Below the pieces are notes generated by a model. It was not told the DNA's origin, ran no database searches, and saw nothing but the letters and a program-made list of their open reading frames with translations. From assembly GCF_003252725.1 (NCBI RefSeq), contig NZ_QEPO01000002.1:124001-188000 (forward strand): 64,000 bases of DNA, read 5' to 3'. Positions 59,268 through 64,000 of this stretch are shown piece after piece. How positions within the stretch are numbered: position 1 is the first letter of the stretch; each line of letters begins with the position of its first letter. This stretch comes from Haemophilus parainfluenzae (GTDB lineage Bacteria > Pseudomonadota > Gammaproteobacteria > Enterobacterales > Pasteurellaceae). Both the position numbers and the translations under genes were made by a program.

Positions 59268-60608
59268 ATGTCTAATCTTAATTTTGATTTTGCTGAAAAT
59301 GACTTTCGCCCTTTAGCTGCTCGTATGCGCCCAAGTAATTTGGAACAATATTATGGGCAGACGCACTTAATTGGGGAAGGAAAGCCGCTTCGTAAAGCGA
59401 TTCAAGCAGGGCATGTTCATTCTATGATTCTGTGGGGACCGCCGGGGACAGGTAAAACAACACTGGCGGAAATTATTGCTCATCGTATCAATGCAGAAGT
59501 TGAACGAATTTCAGCAGTAACAAGCGGTGTGAAAGAGATTCGAGAATCAATTGAGCACGCGAAACAAAATCGACTTGCAGATCGCCAAACCATTTTATTT
59601 GTGGATGAAGTGCATCGTTTTAACAAAAGCCAACAAGATGCATTTTTACCCCATATTGAAGATGGTACGATTATTTTTATTGGTGCCACAACGGAAAACC
59701 CTTCCTTTGAATTAAATAATGCCTTGCTTTCTCGTGCGAGAGTTTATCTACTGAAGTCATTGACAGTCACTGAAATCGAACAAGTTCTGCAACAAGCCAT
59801 TTCTGATCCAGAGCGAGGATTAGGTAAAGAGCGGTTAATTTTAGAAGAGAATTTACTACAGGTATTAGCCGAATATGTGAATGGTGATGCTCGCTTGGCT
59901 TTAAACTGTCTTGAACTGATGGTAGATATGGCTTCTGAAACAGAAAACGGTAAAAAATTAGACCGCACTTTGTTGCAAGAAGTATTAGGTGAACGACAAG
60001 CGCGTTTTGATAAACAAGGCGATCGTTTTTATGATTTGATTTCTGCTTTACATAAATCTATTCGAGGCTCCGCAGCAGATGCAGCACTTTATTGGTATGC
60101 ACGAATTATCACTGCAGGCGGCGATCCTCTTTATGTTGCACGACGTTTATTAGCGATTGCCTCAGAAGATGTGGGCAATGCTGACCCAAGAGCAATGCAA
60201 GTTGCACTAGCGGCTTGGGATTGTTTTACGAGAGTGGGCGCTTATGAAGGAGAGCGAGCTATTGCTCAAGCCATTATTTATTTAGCGGTGGCTCCAAAGA
60301 GTAATGCGGTTTACAACGCATTTAATGCGGCAAAACAACATGCAAAAGAGTTTCCTGATTTTGATGTACCGCCTCATTTACGTAATGCCCCAACGGCTTT
60401 AATGAAAGAATTAGGCTATGGCGCTGAATATCGCTATGCACATGATGAGCCAAATGCTTATGCCGCAGGGGAAAATTATTTCCCACCAGAACTGAAAGAT
60501 ACGCAGTATTATTTCCCAACTAACCGTGGTATGGAAATTCAAATTAAAGAAAAACTTGAACGTTTACAAGAGCAAGATAAAAACGCATCAAAAAAACGCT
60601 ATAAATAA
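59268..60608 (+). CDS. rarA: Replication-associated recombination ATPase RarA (MgsA)
   Basis: Clamp-loader-like AAA+ ATPase acting at stalled forks, 446 residues. Walker [13 protein letters not shown], Walker [13 protein letters not shown], sensor [11 protein letters not shown] and a C-terminal tetramerisation domain ([15 protein letters not shown]). Usual partner in the lolA-rarA-serS order; here serS is at the far start of the window, so that link is broken. Confidence 0.96.
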   Translation: MSNLNFDFAENDFRPLAARMRPSNLEQYYGQTHLIGEGKPLRKAIQAGHVHSMILWGPPGTGKTTLAEIIAHRINAEVERISAVTSGVKEIRESIEHAKQNRLADRQTILFVDEVHRFNKSQQDAFLPHIEDGTIIFIGATTENPSFELNNALLSRARVYLLKSLTVTEIEQVLQQAISDPERGLGKERLILEENLLQVLAEYVNGDARLALNCLELMVDMASETENGKKLDRTLLQEVLGERQARFDKQGDRFYDLISALHKSIRGSAADAALYWYARIITAGGDPLYVARRLLAIASEDVGNADPRAMQVALAAWDCFTRVGAYEGERAIAQAIIYLAVAPKSNAVYNAFNAAKQHAKEFPDFDVPPHLRNAPTALMKELGYGAEYRYAHDEPNAYAAGENYFPPELKDTQYYFPTNRGMEIQIKEKLERLQEQDKNASKKRYK

Positions 60609-60630
60609 TTTTTTCTAGTATGGTAAATAT

Positions 60631-60663
60631 AAAAAAGTGCGGTCAAATTTGACCGCACTTTTT
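60631..60663. terminator. USS-dyad terminator between rarA and potD
   Basis: AAAAAAGTGCGGTCAAA / TTTGACCGCACTTTTT pair with almost no loop. Confidence 0.9.
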
Positions 60664-60682
60664 GTTATGACTTAAAAGCGCA

Positions 60683-61765
60683 TTATTTTGCAGCTTTTAA
60701 CTCTTGGTAATACTGTTCATAGTATTGAATTGCATCACCTACATCATCTTGCCAGTAGCTTTTTTGAAGAATTTCTGCTGGTGGATAAATTGATGGATCT
60801 TCTGTAATTTCTTTTGGAAGTACTTTTTTCGCTTCTAGGTTAGCTGTTGGGTAACCGATCGCTAAAGTCAATTTCTCTGCTGCTTTTGCACCTAATAAGT
60901 AGTTAATTAACTTGTGTGCACCATCTGGGTTTTTAGAGGTTTTAGGAATCGCTAAAGTATCAACCCAAAGAACAGGACCTTCTTTTGGGAACACCATATT
61001 TAATGGTGCTTGTTCTTTTTTCGCGATACGCACAGAACCATTCCATAACTGACCTAATTCTACTTCACCAGAGATGAAAGAGTTTGCAGGGTTATCAGAA
61101 TTGAAAGAAAGTACGTTTGGACGTAGTTTTAACAACTCTTCATAAGCTTGTTTAATAATCGCAGGATCTTTGGTATTTGGATCTTGACCAATTTTTAATA
61201 ATGCAATATTGAATACTTCACGCGCATCATCTAATAATTGGATTTTGTTTGCATATTCAGGTTTCCAGAAATCGCCCCAAGAAGTGAAGTCAGAACCTTT
61301 ATAGGTATTGGTATTAAATGCAATACCTGGCGCACCTAACAACTGAGGAAGTGAGTATTTATTGCCTTTGTCATAAGGTTTGTTGAGCCAATCAGGGTCT
61401 AATTCTTTGATAACAGGTAATTTACTGTGATCTAATTCTTGTAGCATACCTTCGCGTGCCATTTTAGATACGAAGTAGTTAGATGGTGCAATAACATCAT
61501 AACCGCCTGCATCACCTTGGGTTTTCATTTTGGCATACATCGTCTCATTGGATTCAAGACTTGCTACGATAACTTTGATACCAGTTTCTTTTGTGAAGTC
61601 ATCTAAAAGACCATCTGGTACGTATTCAGTCCAAGTATATAAGTACACAGTATCATTTGCTGGAGCCTGTGCTTTTGTTGCATCAGACTTGGCTTCTTTG
61701 TCGTTACAAGCAGTTAATGTAGCGGCAACTAAACCGGCAGTAAGCAAACCTGCAAATTTTTTCAT
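60683..61765 (-). CDS. potD: Spermidine/putrescine-binding lipoprotein
   Basis: Binding protein of the polyamine ABC importer, 360 residues. Signal with lipobox LTAC and modified cysteine C20, so in this species it is anchored as a lipoprotein rather than free in the periplasm. Conserved polyamine-pocket features: YLYTWTEYVPDGLLDDFTKETGI, and the WNGS and DNPANSFISGEVELGQL stretches. It follows potC by 134 bases that hold two terminators, so its level is set separately from potABC. Confidence 0.94.
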   Translation of the reverse strand: MKKFAGLLTAGLVAATLTACNDKEAKSDATKAQAPANDTVYLYTWTEYVPDGLLDDFTKETGIKVIVASLESNETMYAKMKTQGDAGGYDVIAPSNYFVSKMAREGMLQELDHSKLPVIKELDPDWLNKPYDKGNKYSLPQLLGAPGIAFNTNTYKGSDFTSWGDFWKPEYANKIQLLDDAREVFNIALLKIGQDPNTKDPAIIKQAYEELLKLRPNVLSFNSDNPANSFISGEVELGQLWNGSVRIAKKEQAPLNMVFPKEGPVLWVDTLAIPKTSKNPDGAHKLINYLLGAKAAEKLTLAIGYPTANLEAKKVLPKEITEDPSIYPPAEILQKSYWQDDVGDAIQYYEQYYQELKAAK

Positions 61766-61793
61766 TTTTCTTTGTTCTCCGTAAAAGAGGGGT

Positions 61794-61819
61794 AAAAAAC
61801 CACCTGCATTAATGCAGGT
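61794..61819 (-). terminator. Second hairpin between potC and potD
   Basis: Perfect 18-base palindrome ACCTGCATTAATGCAGGT (61802-61819) followed on the minus strand by GGTTTTTT. Confidence 0.6.
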
Positions 61820-61821
61820 AT

Positions 61822-61851
61822 AAAAAAACGCCTTGATTGTGCGTCAAGGCG
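61822..61851 (-). terminator. Intrinsic terminator between potC and potD
   Basis: CGCCTTGA / TCAAGGCG stem (61851-61844 and 61836-61829) with a 7-base loop and seven T on the minus strand. Confidence 0.8.
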
Positions 61852-61899
61852 TATTCTATTTGATCTTAAAAGATTTGTGAAACCTTTTTATATCAATGT

Positions 61900-62670
61900 T
61901 TAATGATTATTTTTGCGTGTAACCAATTGGCTTAAAATGACTAATCCTAATGAAAGCACGATCATAATCGTTGCTAATGCGTTCACTTCTGGTGTTACCC
62001 CTGTTTTAACAAGAGAGAAGATACGCAATGGTAGAATTTCATAGCTTACACCACTTACGAAAGACGATACAACAACATCATCTAATGAAATAGTAAAGCT
62101 TAATAACCAACCAGATACCACTGCAGGTAAGGCAAGTGGTAGAATAATTTTACGCAAAATAGTGACTTCACTCGCACCTAAATCTTTTGCAGCTTCAAGC
62201 ATTCTTGCATCAAAGCCATTTAAACGCGAGAAAATCGTTACGGTAACATAAGGTAAACAGAATGTTACGTGTGCCAATAATAATGACCAGAAACCTAACG
62301 AAATTCCTACAACCATGAATAAGGCTAGTAGAGAAACCGCCATTACGATATCTGGTGACATCATGACGATAAATAACATACCACTTACCGCTTGTTTACC
62401 ACGGAAACGATAGCGATAAAGCGCAATTGCGGTCAAACCGCCCACAATAGTGGCTAACGTTGCAGCAAAGAAGGCAATAGTGACAGAGTGGAACGCAGCT
62501 TGGATTAAGGTATCGTTATTAAATAAACGTTCATACCAGTTCCAGCTAAAGCCTTTCCAACTTAAACCATAACGGTCTTCGTTAAAGGAGTTAGTCACCA
62601 AGATAATAATTGGGATATACAAATAAGCGTATACCACAAACATAAAAATATTACGTAGTAAACGACTCAT
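61900..62670 (-). CDS. potC: Spermidine/putrescine ABC transporter permease PotC
   Basis: Inner-membrane permease of 256 residues with six membrane segments and the EAA loop that contacts the ATPase (EAAKDLGASEVTILRKIILPLALP). Start codon shares one base with the potB stop. Third gene of potABC. Confidence 0.95.
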   Translation of the reverse strand: MSRLLRNIFMFVVYAYLYIPIIILVTNSFNEDRYGLSWKGFSWNWYERLFNNDTLIQAAFHSVTIAFFAATLATIVGGLTAIALYRYRFRGKQAVSGMLFIVMMSPDIVMAVSLLALFMVVGISLGFWSLLLAHVTFCLPYVTVTIFSRLNGFDARMLEAAKDLGASEVTILRKIILPLALPAVVSGWLLSFTISLDDVVVSSFVSGVSYEILPLRIFSLVKTGVTPEVNALATIMIVLSLGLVILSQLVTRKNNH

Positions 62671-63530
62671 TATTCTAACTCCACTTTCTTATTCAACAAT
62701 TTATTTGCACGATAGTAAACGAAAATCAACAATGCCATTAAGATGGTTAAGCCGATACTGATCGCTGAACCAAATGGCCAGTTACGAGAAATTAAGAATT
62801 CACTCTTAATCACGTTACCAACTAATAATACTTTCGCACCACCAAGTAAGTCAGCTACGTAGAACATACCCATTGCAGGTAGTAATACTAGTAAACAACC
62901 GGCTACGATACCTGGCATGGTTAATGGCAAAATAACACGGAAGAAACGCTGAACAGCATTCGCGCCTAAATCTCTTGCCGCTTCTAATAAACGTCCATCT
63001 AATTTTTCAATAGCAGAGTAGAGCGGTAGAATCATAAATGGTAAAAGGAGATACACTAAACCAATGATTACAGCCACTTCAGTATTTAAAATACGAATAG
63101 GCTCACTCAAAATGCCCATATCCATTAACATGGTATTTAACACTCCTTTCACACCAAGGAATACTTTCATCCCATAGATACGAATAAGTGAGTTTGTCCA
63201 GAATGGCAATACCACAAGGAACAATAAAAATGGACGATATGTTGGATTAATTTTGCTGACCATAAAGGCAAATGGATAGCCAATGAGTAAGCAAATAATC
63301 GTTGCAATGCCAGACATATACAATGAATTCCACACAACCTGTGCATAAAGCGGATTAAACAGGTTAGTGTAGTTATCTAAAGTAAATGGCAAAGCATAAA
63401 AGTCGCTACCATCTCGGGTTAAAAAACTTACGGTTAAAACCAATAAGTTTGGAATTAGCACAAAGAAGATTAACCAACTGAAGATAATTGCAACAGTAAT
63501 TTTCTGAAATTTATTATTGATTATCTTCAT
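62670..63530 (-). CDS. potB: Spermidine/putrescine ABC transporter permease PotB
   Basis: Inner-membrane permease of 286 residues with six membrane segments and the EAA loop [27 protein letters not shown] 63530 gives [15 protein letters not shown], the same N terminus as H. influenzae PotB; the ATG at 63542 is rejected. The start lies 17 bases inside the potA end, so the genes are coupled. Confidence 0.95.
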   Translation of the reverse strand: MKIINNKFQKITVAIIFSWLIFFVLIPNLLVLTVSFLTRDGSDFYALPFTLDNYTNLFNPLYAQVVWNSLYMSGIATIICLLIGYPFAFMVSKINPTYRPFLLFLVVLPFWTNSLIRIYGMKVFLGVKGVLNTMLMDMGILSEPIRILNTEVAVIIGLVYLLLPFMILPLYSAIEKLDGRLLEAARDLGANAVQRFFRVILPLTMPGIVAGCLLVLLPAMGMFYVADLLGGAKVLLVGNVIKSEFLISRNWPFGSAISIGLTILMALLIFVYYRANKLLNKKVELE

Positions 63531-64000
63531 CGTTGAGTACAACCTCCCAACCTTCGTGCCATGTAATACCTACACGTTGACCAACGCTGTGATCCATATG
63601 TGGGTCATCTTCGTTAAAGAATTCGCTCACTAATACGCGTTTACCGTTGTGATCAAATTCGACCGTAGACTCAAGTGTCATCCCTTTATAGGTACGATCC
63701 ACAATGCGACCAATAATTGCATTTGAGTGCTCATTTTCGTCAAGCTCTTCAATCACAATATCTTCAGGACGTAACAATACTTGTAGTTTTTGACCTTTTT
63801 CAGCAGAGATACTGGTGTGAATATCACATACACGACCTTCTACATTAGCAAGTAGCTCATCGTCAGATTTACGTTCAATCACAGTTGCATCAAATACGTT
63901 AATTTCGCCGATGAAGCGAGCAACGAATAAGTTAGCTGGATCTTCATAGATTTCACGTGGTGAACCATCTTGTGCAATTTTACCTTTACGCAATAAGACG
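63514..64000 (-). CDS. potA: Spermidine/putrescine ABC transporter ATPase, 3' part (cut by window end)
   Basis: C-terminal 161 residues of PotA. The piece begins in the end of the nucleotide-binding domain ([21 protein letters not shown]) and includes the TOBE-type regulatory domain ([28 protein letters not shown]). Walker motifs lie outside the window. An in-frame TTG at 63993 is not the start. Polyamines are known to inhibit E. coli PotA through this C-terminal part. Confidence 0.95.
   Translation of the reverse strand, partial: VLLRKGKIAQDGSPREIYEDPANLFVARFIGEINVFDATVIERKSDDELLANVEGRVCDIHTSISAEKGQKLQVLLRPEDIVIEELDENEHSNAIIGRIVDRTYKGMTLESTVEFDHNGKRVLVSEFFNEDDPHMDHSVGQRVGITWHEGWEVVLNDEDNQ

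Overview
The window is a stretch of chromosome from a low-GC gammaproteobacterium of the family Pasteurellaceae, genus Haemophilus or a very close relative. The 9-base core of the Haemophilus-type DNA uptake signal sequence (USS, AAGTGCGGT or its complement) occurs about 45 times by eye, both inside genes and as inverted pairs that act as terminators. Most protein sequences and gene pairs match H. influenzae as I remember it (rnb-fabI, htrB/hldE, prlC-SBP, mdtK/ribE, dedA/rplY, accD-folC, yfcH-argR/mdh, prs-ispE-lolB-cca, radA-lrp-ftsK-lolA-rarA, potABCD). The oxaloacetate decarboxylase operon and the maltose locus point to a relative such as H. parainfluenzae; that species call is inference.

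Layout. 1-2300: end of serS, then tehA. 2341-9499: an accessory carbohydrate locus of streptococcal/enterococcal type (TreR-like GntR/UTRA regulator, divergent from a MalQ-MalP fusion, a MapP-like maltose-6'-phosphate phosphatase and a MalT-like PTS EIICB). 9700-20784: housekeeping genes for RNA decay, fatty acid and lipid A synthesis, ribosomal S15, oligopeptidase A and a peptide-binding lipoprotein. 20921-25008: a MerR-type regulator coupled to a 1149-residue LplT-Aas fusion. 25101-28491: the Na+-pumping oxaloacetate decarboxylase oadGAB. 28754-36371: ilvE, the GcvB small RNA divergent from gcvA, rlmM, putP-cmoB and rng. 36476-36790: an AT-rich orphan gene between two USS dyads. 36870-64000: core genes ending in potABCD, with potA cut by the window edge.

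How the parts work together. The maltose locus reads as a nearly complete route: MalT brings in maltose as maltose 6'-phosphate, MapP removes the phosphate, MalQ disproportionates maltose to glucose and longer dextrins, and MalP releases glucose 1-phosphate. It has two copies of a palindromic operator and a CRP-like site in its divergent promoter region, and it carries no USS, which fits acquisition from an oral Gram-positive. CRP-like sites also sit at class II spacing in front of oadGAB and at class I spacing in front of a candidate small RNA after mdh, so several accessory functions here may share catabolite control. The long 46110-52631 block is ordinary housekeeping (PRPP, isoprenoids, lipoprotein localisation, tRNA CCA ends, phosphate uptake).

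I saw no rRNA, tRNA, CRISPR array, insertion sequence or prophage gene. Three non-coding RNAs are proposed: GcvB (high confidence) and two new candidates at 13421-13507 (minus) and 45941-46019 (plus).
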